A DNA stretch of 64,000 nt from assembly GCF_001638985.1 (NCBI RefSeq), contig NW_017265146.1, positions 496,001-560,000 on the forward strand, written 5' to 3'. The position numbers and the translations under genes are program-made. Shown here in pieces: positions 43,474 to 56,557 of the stretch. How positions within the stretch are numbered: the stretch's first letter is position 1; each line of letters begins with the position of its first letter. The notes below the pieces were generated by a model. The model was not told the DNA's origin. It was given only the letters and a program-made list of their open reading frames with translations, and ran no database searches. Source of the stretch: Phycomyces blakesleeanus NRRL 1555(-) (lineage: Eukaryota > Mucoromycota > Mucoromycetes > Mucorales > Phycomycetaceae).

Positions 43474-46400
43474 TTAAGCATATAGCTTCTTTGGCAATGG
43501 AATTACCAGCATTTTGCTAACATTTCTACTTGTCACAATAGTAGCTGTAGCAACCTCTAATAAGATGCGATGTACAGGTATAATGCTATGGTAGCTATCA
43601 GGAGAGAACGTGGGCAAACAAAATTCAACACTGTCATCCTCACGCGACCTATCAGAGGAAGTATGAAACCACTTGATAAATGCGAATACATGTTGATGAT
43701 CATGAACCATGCGAGTCAGATGGAGATTGTGTGTGGGTGGAAGTTGAAAGGAGTGTGTAAAAAGATACTGAATTTGTCCAGCAAATCCAAGTATAATGTT
43801 TCCATTACTACCAACAAACTTTGCCTGAACAAGTGATCCGCGACTGATTGTGCTGTTGTTTGTTCCTCGATAGTGTTGACCAAGAATGTCAATTGACTTC
43901 AATTTGATTATTTGATTGTCAAGTGCTGGGCGATTATAGGACGTGTCCTGATAGCTGGCAAGGTCTGGGAGGTTGTAAGCGACTTGGTAATATTCAAGTA
44001 AATGGAGATAGTCGGAATCATCCATTACTGATGGCTTTCTGTATTTTAGAGGAAATGTAGAAGGAGGAAGAGGCTCGTTACCCTTGGGTGGATTATAAGG
44101 ATCAGTGTAGCCTTGAGCAAATGCTTGCAATCTGAATGGGCAACTGGAGAGAGTGGTGGCTGTGGCGGCAGGTATGGAGGTTGTAACAAGTTTAGACAGA
44201 GTGTGAATGAAGGGGATCTGGCTAGAACTTTTAAGAACAGCATTGACATAATCACCCTTATACGCATTCTGAACAAAATTTTTCATGTAGGTTGCCTCAA
44301 AACCATCTTTGCCATTTGTCTTGAAATTCTTTAAAATACCATTGTATCGCTCAAACCCAAAGAGCCAATAACCATACACTGGTCCAAAATCACGAATGCA
44401 TTCATGAAGATGGAGGTGTAGGTGCATATTACAGGTGAGAATAGTGGCAGTATAGTCTATGTTGCATGCATTGCAAAACTTTTCTAACAGGCTGTGGGCA
44501 GTGGTGATCTCATCAAAAGTAATGCTGGGCTTTACGTAGTATTGGCATGCATCAACAAAATACATCCAGTTCTTGAATTGTAATGGGGGGAGAATACCAT
44601 GCAACAAGACAGGAGAATAAACCAGAACCCATGATTTCCACTCATCCGCTTTCATGTAGCTGAAGCCCTTTCCAATTTTGGTTGTCAGTGTGGTGTAATC
44701 TCTGGGCAGTACCATTGTCTCTGCAATTTTCTCCATCAAAGCAAACTCTTCAGGTCCAATTGTCTTCTCATCAATCCACCAATCCATTAATCTCTTAGAC
44801 GTCCCCAGGAAAAGATTATGCATGGGATCAATGATCGTTCCACATACTAGATCAAAGTATCCAAGGCGTTGCAACTGCAACCATCGAACACCATTTTCGA
44901 CCTCCAGCTGATGCCTTTCTGAGAGTGTACTTCCATCCTTCCCCTCCTCAGCATGCAACCTGCTCTCTGCACCACTGCGGATATTCTAACAAGAATAATT
45001 GAATCCATGGAAATCAACCTGGTTGCTGCTCCCTAATCAAGTAAACTGCCAGCTGCACCTGTAACAAGCACATGTGCTGTTATGCACTGTGAATCCACTT
45101 GTCTTTCTGGTGGCTTGGATATCACATGTAACCATCAGTAGTGCAGCGCGAACACTGACACCATTTGGGAATTCGTGTGTAGGAATCCGCATGCCAACGT
45201 ACAGCTGCTTCAAATCATCTACCAAGGGCTCCAAGTAACTATTGATCTCATCAGTTTTTGGCTCCTTTGGACCAGGCATGAGACCTACAAGGATAATATT
45301 CTCTGGCTTGAATCTTTCATCATGGGCCAAGTTGTTGATGGCCAGATAGATAGCACCAGAGGAGTGAGTGGCACCATCAAAGGGCTGGAACCAGTCGATT
45401 TTAAGTGTTAACATTAGTGAGCGTGGGTCCAACACAAATGATACACCATCCTTGTCCTTCAACTCCTTCCACATCGCACCATCATAGACATCGCACAGAG
45501 TATCAACCATCTTCAACTCCTTATTCCATTGACAAATCTTGGCTTCGAAACTAGGGCGATGGAAGAAAACGCTCAATGTATTTTTAATGGATTGGTAGAC
45601 ATATTCATGCTTTGCAACCAAGGCACCAGAAGATATGGATTTCGTCAAATTACAGTTGCATGCAGACCTGGCACCAAGTTTTGAGGAAACACATCGAGGA
45701 GGAGCAGATACGATATCCTGATATACTGTATGACAGTCTTGGCACACCACAAATTTCTTGATGCCTTTTGTAATAGTAGAAAATCCTGTCATTTTTTGTA
45801 AACCGGCAAGACTGGTTGGTAATTGAAAATCTTGGTCATAGATTCTCAGCAGGTTGTTGATAAACTCAATCAAGACAGCAGCACCCTTATCAACAACATG
45901 ACGTGAAGCGAACAGTACCGTAAAGATGGCTATGAATTGATGGACTTCATTTTCAGGCATATCAGGAGCAGCAAAAGGGTCTGTAAAAAATTAAAAAAAA
46001 TTAACACGATTTTTCTTTTACTCTCTTTTTCTTTTAGTTTTCTTTATGTATCTCACACTGACCTTCACTGTTGAAGTCCTCAATCTCGATCTTATTGACT
46101 TCATCTTCAACATTGTCATCGAAATCATTGTCGTCTCTGTCATTGTCAAACATTGAGGCAGCATCCAAAAAAGGTGAGTTGGCCTGACCGTCCATTGCTT
46201 CCACAGAATCGGAACGAGAGATCAGGATTACTACAAATATGGAATATAATAGTTTATTAGTTTTTTTTTCTGCTTTCAAATAAAAAAATTCTTACCCTCA
46301 GTATCTACATCCATGTTTCTCATTGCAGCTGTGTTTCATTAAAAGTTTAAAAATAAACAACATAAATAAAAAATAAAAAATAAAAAATTAAAATGATTAT

Positions 46401-46587
46401 TATGCAGCAAACAAAAAACCAACACTGAATATATTATACTATTCTCAAATATTCTGGTACCTTCAACTCTAACTCTCTTATTACGACAAGTCTCAGTACG
46501 CTTTGCAGCATAAGAAGATTTCTGATGACTGTTGCGACATTTAATGCAGTGACAGTCTAAGGTGTGAATTTGGGTAGAGGGAAACAT
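43474..46587 (-). pseudogene. CACTA-4 Tnp2-type transposase, two stops
   Basis: The minus-strand gene starts at ATG 46587 (MFPSTQIHTLDCHCIKCRNS), exon 1 46587-46461 in phase 1. Acidic middle exons lie around 46310 and 46205-46080. The large exon 45985-43474 has MPENEVHQFIAIFTVLF, LTLKIDWFQPFDGATHSSGA, ILVGLMPGPKEPKTDEIN, a Cys cluster (HNSTCACYRCSWQFT), GTIIDPMHNLFLGTSKRLMD, LHLHLHECIRDFGPVYGYWL and a C-terminus VIPLPKKLYA. Two stops fall between 45036 and 44990: TGA for Arg (QFT-stop) and TAG for Trp, judged by CACTA-6. There is no frameshift in the main exon. This is the best-preserved of the convergent-type transposases. Confidence 0.9.
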
Positions 46588-46733
46588 ATTGTGTATAGTT
46601 TGAATTATAAAATAAAAAAGAAAACAAGTACTACAAATACTTTATTTGATGTGATTTTATAGCAAGCCAAAAAAATATGAATTTTTTATTGTCTATCTAA
46701 GCCAATAGAATACGTTGAAAATACACCCCCAAC

Positions 46734-48735
46734 TTAAATAAAAAAATGACTGAGCTGAAAAAAAGCCCTGACATTTCCACTACCTTTCTCGTTACTTAAA
46801 GCTATAGTATTTTTTTTATTTTTCCAGTGATAGTCACACTGGAGGCGAGCTTTACGCTTTGCGGCACCCCAATACCTCTCAATCCAATTGCATTTGCAAT
46901 GGAACTTAGGGTAAAGTTCAAATATATGACCAGAGTCTTCGACAGCCTCATGAAGAGCAGTTTTCTGTGACATAAAATCTGGTTGTGAAGCCAGAAAATG
47001 ATGTGCACAGCACTTGCTATCTTCAGAGATGTCTTTACTCTTACAGTCTAGTTGCCATTTCTTAATAGGATTATACGGATCCTTCTCAAGCCACAAACCA
47101 TGCTCCTCCAGAATATGACGGATGCCTTTAACATATTTAATCTTATTTTGGACCCATTGTCTACTTTTCTTTGCAAATCATTTGTCCTTCTTGTAGTACA
47201 TTGATTGTACTTCCTCTACATCATTCCGGACAAATACTGTATCCCACAAAGAACAAAAATCATTATCTTCAATCTCTTTATCATTTAGATTCATTTTGCT
47301 TGAAATCAAAGCATTTTGACCATACACTTTGTGATTTGTGCTTTGGTCAAATGAAAAGACGGCCTTGCACCCTGGGTGAATCAATTCAAAAAGAGGAATA
47401 ACATTGTTTTTCAATTGCTTCAACATATCCGCACTTGTCCAGTACCCATCTCTGTCGGCCCCAGGGTGGAATACCTCTCGTGACAAACATGCCCCTCTAG
47501 TCATTGTTCCATGACATACGCATTTAAACTCACTGATCATGAGAGACATTCTTGGACCTTTCTTACGGATAGGATTTTCAACTTCCATTAGCCACATGGT
47601 ATCTTTCCCATCGTTTGCATAGAATGTTGATTCATCTTGAGTAACAAGAACATGCTCTATTTCATCAGATCTAAGTACTGGCAAAACTACAGTTTCTTCA
47701 TTTTCAAAGTTGTCATTTTCTTCTTGTACACCATCATTCTTTTTGCCCATTTCTGATGGTATGCAATCACATTCTCTCTTTCATGACCGTTATAATAAAT
47801 GTCTTTAGAGTTCTTTCTAAACACATAACCCCATTCATGAAAGTACTTCCAGATTGTACTTGTGGAAGTATTTCCAGGTATACCAAGCTTTCTTGGCAAA
47901 ATCTCTCCATCAATATACTTCTTCACTTCGATAAGACTTCGACTTTCTGGTCTTTGGTTTTAAATCCATTTACAGATAGTAGACTTTATATCTTCATCCA
48001 AAAATAAAGAATATTTTCTCAAATGCTTTCCTTGTTGGTGTAAGGCAATTAAATGGAAATCAACATACTCTTTGACATACTTTCTTATATCAGCTGGACG
48101 ATAAGTGTTTTTGTGAAGCCATATTTCCATCGATGCTTTCTCTGAAGCTTCCATAGTTTTGGTGCCTGATATTCTGTACCGAAGGTAGCATTCAACTGAT
48201 TTAAGCTTACAGAGTTCAAAAGCATCAACTGACTGAGAAGAAGGACCTGCACAAGTATAAGGGAAAATATCTTTCTTAACATCTTCATGTGCAAGTTTAA
48301 GCACAGCAATTTTGTCAATCTGTATGTTCTCCAATTCACTATCAATAGATTCCTTTAATTCAATTAGAGCCTCTTTTTGAACTTTAATAAAGAAGCATTT
48401 ATCTGTAAGACGCTAGCTTTCTTGCATATTTGAAGCATCATTATCTGCTTTTCTTTTTCTCTATTCAGTTGTTTGCAAATTTTTCTGATAAGTTCCACGA
48501 AGCGACTTATCAGCACCTTTATGTCATTTCAGTAGCTGGTTTGTATATGCAGCTGAAGTAACTTCTTCTGACATTCCCTGGAGCTCTCTGTCATCCAAAA
48601 CAATATCGTCTTCATGGTTAAACTCCAAGTTCACATAATCTTCATTTTCCAATTGTATTTTTTTAATAAAAACTCCACTACTAGCCGATCTGTTTATTTC
48701 TTTGCCATTGTTGATCTCTTTTTTGGACGAGGCAT
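46734..48735 (-). pseudogene. IS630/Tc1-superfamily DDE transposase pseudogene (copy 2)
   Basis: The minus-strand gene starts at ATG 48735 (MPRPKK) and ends at 46734, aligning with 176-2302. Catalytic blocks: VTQDESTFYANDGKD (first Asp), FSFDQSTNHKVYG (second Asp) and CNWIERYWGAAKRKARLQ (Glu), all intact. Defects: an early frameshift after MPRPKKRSTMAKK, stops near 48510 and 48410, a TAA near 47960, a one-base shift near 47745 (before GVQEENDNFENEE), and a TGA at 47178. A zinc-like cluster CNCH is absent. It helps to read the stop positions of copy 1, which lost Trp codons kept here (DGYWTSADM, HGLWLEKD). Confidence 0.87.
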
Positions 48736-49119
48736 TTTAGAGTGTTTTAAATATAAGTATGTCAAGCTTGAGTAGTAACACTTGAGGAAGACCAAAATAA
48801 TAAAAGGTACGCAATAAAAGTCAAAGTCACATGCACGTGGTTTGCCTTTTTAAGAAATTATATTTAATGTCCGTCAGTGACAGTCATTTAACTTGTTTCA
48901 ATATCATAAAAACTGGATAAACTCCATTGTAAATAGACCAATAAATCCCAACTTTGAAAGTCTAAGACTTTTTATTCAGAGTAGTTAGAGCAATTGTAAA
49001 CTCTTAATTCTATAGATAATGATCATATCTATCAAATTAAGAGTTCAGAATTATATTAACTTAAGTTTTGCAAAAGTTATAAACTTTTAAAAAATACTCA
49101 AAAACTTAGATAGTTATCT
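48736..49119. other. Short non-coding gap
   Basis: No gene was recognised. A short inverted repeat around 49000-49040 (AACTCTTAATT and AATTAAGAGTT) is noted. Confidence 0.5.
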
Positions 49120-49245
49120 CTGATTGCACCATAAAAGTTATCTATCTTTCTATCCTCTTTTTATTCTTTTATCTTTGTTTACAATTCCCAGTAGGTTTGA
49201 CCAATTTTGGCTGTGTTATAGCATTGGAAGAACAACCCAGATCGA
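49120..49245 (+). repeat. LTR-C-like 3' segment near tRNA-Phe
   Basis: TTATTCTTTTATC, then TTCCCAGTAGGTTTGACC, then GTTATAG and GGAAGAACAACCCAGATCG align in order with the 3' parts of the LTRs at 39311-39628 and 39633-40024. The segment ends about 25 bp before the 3' end of tRNA-Phe. The 5' limit was not found. Confidence 0.5.
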
Positions 49246-49270
49246 AATCAACAAATAAATGCAAAAGAAT

Positions 49271-49343
49271 TGCCACAAGTGTGGATTGAACACACGACCT
49301 TTAGATCTTCAGTCTAACGCTCTCCCAGCTGAGCTATTGCGGC
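49271..49343 (-). tRNA. tRNA-Phe(GAA)
   Basis: 73 nt on the minus strand: acceptor GCCGCAA with TTGTGGC, D arm GCTC/GAGC, anticodon stem TTAGA/TCTAA with loop CTGAAGA (anticodon GAA), T arm TGTGT/CCACA-type pairing with loop TTCAATC. The discriminator base is A, and CCA is not encoded. An LTR-B copy begins 48 bp upstream. Confidence 0.95.
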
Positions 49344-49885
49344 GTATCTGCTTATACTGAGTGCGTTAAAATTAAATTAAGCGTTTAGCAATGTTGTGGT
49401 GTCTGGTACTGGAAGGTCAGTCTGCTCAGTGAGTTTGTCTGATGGTTTGTCATAATGTGCTGTCCCAGTTATGAGAGGCTGATGTCAACGGTTTGTTGAT
49501 GTGGTGCTGTGCCCTCGGTGGTAAGAGGAGATTTTTCTGTGCACAGGAAAAATCTCATTTATGTTCCTTGTTCCTTCTACATACAATACTTTTTCCTTTT
49601 CTCTTATTAACATATTTGTCCACATTGCACTGCAAAAAAATGCCCAATTCCCATATGTGATGGGATGTAAAATTTGGTGGACAGAAAACCCAAATTTGTA
49701 GTGCAGGATTTTTTTTATAGAATAAACATTGCAATTTTTTAAAACGATTCTATTGGTCATAGAGCACCGAGTAGCATAAAAAAATACAATAATAAACTTA
49801 AATTGAATGAAATAAACTGTACCTGAATATATATTTATCTTCTTTACTGTTTAAAAAATAATATTATTTTAATAATTATTAAGCA

Positions 49886-52800
49886 ATGGTACCAACCCGT
49901 AAATTAAACAAAACAAAAGAATGCAAATGTTCTGTTTGCAAAACAAGATTTGGAGGATCAGATACAGTGTCTGTACAGACATTTAATTTTTATAAAAGAA
50001 GAGACAATGCTTGAATGAACATCTTTTGTAATAGATGTAGGGAATTTTTTTATGTTTTATTATATTTATATTTATATTTTTGATTTAATAACATATGTAA
50101 TATAGTAATTATTAAGAGATCAGTCAAAACTACTGTAAGCTATGTTTCTGAAGTTATCAACAATGATGAACAGAACTCGGTGACCATAGACAATGATTAT
50201 GATATGGATTATGACTTTGATGGTAAAAATATATATTTTTATTTTTATTTTTATTTGCTCTAACTTCTTTTATGATTCCAGTAGAAATGGACACCAGTAT
50301 AGAAGTAGACATGGAGACACAAGAGCCTATTTGAGTCTTACCTCTCTCAGAATCCGATGCTGTCTTTGGTTATGAGAATGAAGAGTTTAACTCTGATCTT
50401 AATTCTGACAGTTGCAAAGACAATTCCAGTGAGAATGTCATGCTTGATAGTGAAGGTTTGCACACTTTCATAATGGATATTGGGTTCTGCTGTATAAAAT
50501 AATAGAAATTGATTTTTTTAAAAAAAGACAACTTTCCTGAATTCAACTCAGAATTGAGTTTCATCCATTATTTTATTGTACAGGTCCTTGCACTCTTTGT
50601 ATCCTTGTACATCATCAATAAAGGCAACATTCTTCTTATTGCCATCATAAACAAAATACTCGAGCTTTTCAGAGATCCATTCCGTCTCCCAGTTAGCATC
50701 TCTGGTCTCAAAAGCATGGCAGGATTCAATATCTTTACAGACAGTATAAAGAAATATGTTTCTTATAGCAAATGTCACAGTATATATGAGAATGATGAAT
50801 CAACACTCCGCTTCTGTATCTTTGATAAATTTGGGAATAACTCAATGTGCGGTAATAGTTTGTTCAAGTTGGGAAATCAGTTGTCCATTCCAAAAAGAAC
50901 ATATGTGTATCACTCTGTTCAGAATTTGATCAAAGCTCTCTTTTTTTGGCCTGATTTTGAAACCTAAATCAACTCGTGGAACCGTAGCTCAAAGGCTGAG
51001 AATAATATGTTCGATGTGTATAATGACTTGATATAGAAGGATTTGAAAGACACCAATGGAATTCCCTTTGTTCATGGCAACCACTCACTGATGTTGACCT
51101 TAAACATTGACTGGTTCCAGCCATTCGACAGTGTGACATATTTGTGTAGTGAAATTTACCTGGCTGTAAACAATCTTCCTCAAAGTGTAAGATTCAAGAA
51201 AGAAAATGTCATTCTTGTTGGGTTAATGCCAGGTCCGAAAGAAGCAAAAACATCCGAGATAAATTTGTACCGCAGACCTCTGGTTGACAAATTAGAAAAG
51301 TTGTACAAGGGAGTCAGAGTCCAGACATATCAATACCCAAATGGTACCACCATCCATGCTGCTCTGTTTATAGTTGCCTGCAACATCCCTGCTGCCCAAA
51401 AAGTGTGTGGATTCACGTCCCATATCAGTACAAACACATGCCACAAATGTAATCACCAATTCTCCCGATTAGCTGGAACGAGCTCTGTCTATTATTCTGG
51501 ATTTGATTTCTCAAAGTGGCTCCTTTGCACTAAGAATGATAATTGTAAGGATGCTGAGATCTGGAGAAGTGCAACCACTGAAGCTGAGAGACATTGTCTT
51601 GAAGTTGAAAATGGTGTTTGCTGGTCCAAACTGCATTGTCTCCAGTACTTTGACGTTGTCCACTGCACAATCATTGATCTAATGCACAATCTCTTCTTAG
51701 GCACAGCCAAGAAGATGATGGAGAAATGGGTTGCAGATGGTCTAATTGACAATAAAAAACTCGTTGCCATGCAGAAAATCGTTGAAAGCATGACATTGCT
51801 ACCTGATTACACTATGCTAAGATCAAAGATTTCAAAGGGATTTCCTTTTATGAAGGCAGGCGAGTGGAAATCGTAGTGTCTGGTATACTCTCCAGTGGTT
51901 CTACAAGGCGTACTACTAAAGCAAAAGTTTGAGAATTGGATGTTTTTTGTGAATGTCTGCCGTTTCCTTACCAAGCCAAATGTTTCCAAAGATGATGTAC
52001 AGTCAGCACACATAGCACTTGAGAAGTTCGGTAAAGGTTGTGAAAGGCTGTATAGCAAAGATCTGTTATATCCAAACATGCATCTCCATCTTCATCTTCG
52101 CAACACAATCAAGAACTTTGGGCCTGTTTATGGGTACTGGCTCTTTAGTTTCAAGCAATACAACAGCATCCTAAAGAATATAAATACTAACAGAAAGAGC
52201 GGCTTTGAAATGACATACATGAAAACAGTCATTGAAGATACCCGTAAAGGCGATTTTGTTTGCAATTTCTTGAAGACATCTGGTCCATTCAATTTCTCCA
52301 GCATCTTCAATAAATTGGTAACTGGTTATAGTCCTGCTGATTCTACAACTAGCACTGCCTTGTACAATTGGTTCTCTCTACCAGACTTTCTTGATGCTGC
52401 TGATAATCCAAACTTGTCAATTCGTGGTAATGAGCCTTTGCCGCCATCAGCGCTGCCCTTGCAAAAAAAAGCGTATGAGATGATGCCAAGACAGGAGTAT
52501 GATTGTTTGGTAGGATATTACCAAGCTGTTTACAACAATCCCACCATCTCCAGTTGCAAAGATGTGATTCAAGATACAGCTTTCGTCAATGACTGGATTG
52601 AAACGCTCAAATCCATCAACCTCCTTGGCCAGACATTCAAGGGAAGTAGAGGTATGAATGGAAGAGGATTATATATACAAGCAATGTTCATAGAAGGTCG
52701 AAACGGAGAAAAGTATACATATGTCAGAGAGATTCAGTATCTATTTGTTCATTCATTTAGTCCACTTGTTTCTACTCCACATCACAGAACACCCCAAAGT

Positions 52801-53025
52801 AGCCAACATACATTTGCTTATATAAAATGGTACAAGGCTTCCAAGGAGACAAGTAGAAAAATTGCAGGCGTAGAAATATGGGATGTCATGTTTTCTTTGC
52901 CTGACTTTCAAAGCATCTTGCCAGTGCACCAAATTCTTCTTCCTGTTGCAATTGTTGACCATACAACATTACAAAATATCAGCAAAAAACTTATTGTTCC
53001 TTTGCCTAAAAAACTTTACTTTTAA
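49886..53025 (+). pseudogene. CACTA-5 Tnp2-type transposase, several stops
   Basis: ATG 49886 opens MVPTRKLNKTKECKCSVCKT, the N-terminal Cys motif, soon followed by TGA near 50012. Acidic exons lie near 50118-50220 and 50281-50457. The main exon from about 50527 to 53025 stays in one frame with stops at 50965 (TAA), near 51033 (DLI-stop-KDLKD, Trp in relatives) and 51874 (EWKS-stop, Trp in relatives). Blocks: LTLNIDWFQPFDSVTYLCSE, ILVGLMPGPKEAKTSEIN, HISTNTCHKCNHQFSRL, CTIIDLMHNLFLGTAKKMME, LHLHLRNTIKNFGPVYGYWL, and C-terminus LIVPLPKKLYF. Two of the three late stops are TGG to TAG. Confidence 0.9.
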
Positions 53026-53181
53026 AATATATAATTACCTCTTCTTTTCTTTCTAATAATATTATTCAATTTTTTTAATATGACAGTGAACAAAAAAGAG
53101 AGCAAATTGGTTTTGAATTGCCCAGACAGAAAGGATCGCGGTCAGGAGACCGGGGACAGGAGTGACCACAATAGTTTTTAG

Positions 53182-54384
53182 TTATCTGGGCATTCTTTGC
53201 TTTGATTGTGATATTGCAATCTTCTTGTCATTCTCTGCTGCCAAGAAATCAATGAACTGAATAAGCCTATTCAGCTATATATAGTTAGTTAGTTTATTTA
53301 TGTACAGTCATCTTTTTATAGAAATATATTATAGTGTACACCTTTAAAAAAAATTACCTCAGCACTTCTCCAACTAGGACAAGCAACCTGCAAAACCTGC
53401 ACACGGATTATAGGAGTGACGTCCTCATCTTCCAATTCACCATCAGACATCACACTCTTCTCAAGGAGATGCAAGTATGCCATCTCATCAGGGTTACCTG
53501 GCTTATATCCCATCTCAGTGTCAATTGCTAGCCAATTGTTAATGTAGGTATCAACACAACGCAAGTGAATCTAGATATATTTTAAAATGATTAGAACAGA
53601 ATGCAAAATATTTAATTTCTTTTTTTTGTTTGTAATTTTATCTCAATGCGATGACTGTTGATACGATTATTGCGTCTTTTGGAAGATGCTTGCTCGGGGG
53701 TTGCATTGACAGCACGAAAACATGCCTCGTAATTGTTTTTTATTTTCTGCACTATCATATCCTCCCAGAACCCAGCTGTGCGAGGCTGGACAATGATATA
53801 CTGTCGGAGGTAATTAATCACCTCAACATTGTCAGGATGATCAATCCTCTCATCTGTGTTCCATTGCCTGTGGCTTTCGTTTTCAGCAACAAGCTCAGGA
53901 TCATCCGAACGGAAGTTTCTTGCCCACATTCTCCCATTGATGAGATTCTATATGATTATTATTATTATTATTTAGGTAGTGTGTTAAAGCATGAAGTCAG
54001 AAAAAATCATACCAGAACAATTGCATGCATTTCGCCTTTGGTATGTCTATTTGTAGACACATTGGCGGCAGTTACTCCCTGAGTTACAGAAGATGCAACA
54101 AGAGCTTGCTGGGCAATGGCTTGGTTGTGAGCATCAACCAGAAAACGAATTCTAGTGTTGGCTTCAACAATACAATTGTATATCATGTTGATGGCTGCCA
54201 TAACCTGCGTTAGGGACTCGACAGTCATTCCAGGAGCCTCTGCCCCACTTGGACCAGCTGCAAGTGGCGATACTCTTGGAGCAATCTCACATTGCTCAAT
54301 CCGGCTGGCAGCAACATGGCTAAGTGTTCCTCGGGCATTCTGTTTGCCTTTGCGTCCTGATTTTCTAGTGGCATTGGAAGGCAT
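53182..54384 (-). pseudogene. CACTA-5 accessory gene with mutated splice donor
   Basis: Exons 54384-54013, 53947-53642, 53570-53358 and 53256-53182 (372, 306, 213, 75 nt). Exon 1 is basic at first (RKSGRKGKQNARG), then a helical segment (ESLTQVMAAINMIYNCIVEA). Exon 2 starts NLINGRMWARNFRSDDPELV and is exactly 306 nt like its paralogues, but the base pair after it is AT instead of GT, so the donor of intron 2 is lost (G to A). Exon 3 ends ACPSWRSAE, matching PSWRSDE in the intact paralogue. Exon 4 is short and diverged (FIDFLAAENDKKIAISQSKQ). The stop lies 156 bp from the transposase stop. Family not recognised. Confidence 0.82.
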
Positions 54385-56557
54385 GCTACAGATATTTACA
54401 TATTTTTTAAAAAATAAATAAATATAAATAAATAAAGCATATATAGAAGAATATTATGAAATATTGTTTTAATTATACAAACATATATGGTAAAACACAG
54501 TAATAGTATGTGAGGTTTCTAATAAAATATGAGGGAGGATATAATAATCTGGTAAATAGAAGTAGTATTTATATGTCCCAATACTTCTTGGGTGTACAGC
54601 AACAAAAGAAAAAATTATAGGGACACACGTTTTAAATTATAATAGACTCTAATAAATTCTGAGAACAGAATGAGCTTATTCACTACTCTTACAATTTGTT
54701 TTTTTATTTTTCTTTTTTTTGTTCTCTCTCTTTCTCTTATACTGTTTACTTTTGCTTCTTTTTCTACACTATGGTAATTACTTAATATTTTCTTTTTACT
54801 TTATTTTACGTGATTATTAACACTAAAAAACTTCTATTGTCTTTATTATGTAGGGCTTCCTGCACGAGTTAACATAACACACTGGCTTACAAAGGTGAAT
54901 AAGAAAGCAAACAACTTTTATTGCGCAATGCTAATCATCAGCTTATTAATCTTTAGATGCAAAATTATGATGATGACAACCATCAAAAGCTAATGATGGA
55001 AATAAACATAGTAAACTTTAATAGAATATCTTCTAATCACTTATATTAATGTTATACTTTCTTCATTATCATTTTAAATTTATTAGATTTTCTCTATCTC
55101 TCTTTTGCATGCACACATTAAAAGAATGCCAAAGAATCACTTTTTCTGGTAAGCAAGACTTTATAATTATTATTCTCTCATACTAATCGTATTTTTTCCC
55201 TTTCTATTAGGAATACTTGGAGTACAGTAACAATTATATAAATGCTATCCATAGCAATATGATCCTCTATTTCCAAAAAATAAATCTGATCTGTACACAC
55301 ATGTTTTGAAAATGACAAAATCGATTTTGGTCATCCCAAGATTCTGCCTCTTCCCTTAATATTCAAAGAGGTATTGCAGTATTCCCATTTATTTATCCCA
55401 AAAGATAAGAGATATTATTAATGACCAAAGTAGAATCGCAGTACCCAAAATCAAGAACCCAAAACCAAGAATGCAAAACAAAGACCCAATGTCAAATGTC
55501 TGGATCAAATGCCCAGACCAAATGCCAACTATCTAAGACCCATTATTAGAGAATCTATTTTGAGATTTTTTTAATAAAATAAAATAAAAGCCCATTTGTA
55601 AACTATTTCCCGCAAACTATTTTTAAATAAAAGTACAAGAAGTATATTTTTTGATCAATCAAATAATGAAATTCAAATTGTAAATGAAGTACCCGTCCAA
55701 TAAGATTGATACTTGCCAGAAGATAGTTGAGCTATCATCAGAAGATTGTTGAAATATACACCTTATTGAATGAGTCCGAAACAAGAATAAATAGGCAATA
55801 CACAAAATAAATGTAATGTTTTACTAGAAAAAAAAACTCGGAATTCAATTAAGGTTTCGGATATAATGAGATATAACAGAACTCTATGATTGTGCACAGA
55901 TCCATTCTATCCATAGAATCTAGATGTTTAATATTTAGTAGTGTTGTGGTGGTTGAAGTTGAAGAAGTTTTTAAGAGGAAGAATTGAAGATTTGAAATTA
56001 GGAACGAAGATTCGTGAGAACTTGTACAGGTTTTGTTTATTGAGAAAGATTTTGTATCAAAGTTTGACCAGGTTCTTACACTGAACTACTACTGCTATTT
56101 ATATTATTTTGGATCGGGAAAATTATATAACTGGGATCAGGTAATCGATCCTATCTGAGCCTTAATCAGAGCAACGTGATCTTGGGATAATTAATGTATG
56201 ATTAATTATATAAATGTGTGTAGTCCCAATGAAGTATTAACATCGAAAGTAAATGTGTTTATGAGTTATAATTATGCTTATAATAATCCACTGATGTATC
56301 CCATATTATGGTGATATCATCATATGAAATATAATCACTATCATGCATGCTAAACCTGTGTGTTAAATAATAAAGTAATCGGTAGACACCTTTGACTGGA
56401 ATAGCTGAGGCCTTATATTATTTCCTTCAGACTTATTCTCAATTACAGCAGTAGTCAATACTCATTTACAACAAGTAGCTAGTTTTCCTATCATTCTGAG
56501 AATTGTTGTATAATATTTGGAATATATTTCAAAAATCACACAGAATTTTACATTCTA
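54385..56557. other. Right non-coding arm of CACTA-5
   Basis: About 2.2 kb without a credible gene. Short repeated phrases such as AAGAACCCAAAACCAAG occur near 55450-55550. A patch at 55900-56180 with GATC-rich words could be an old LTR, but no ends were found. Subterminal binding motifs for a transposase would be expected in such an arm. Confidence 0.5.
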
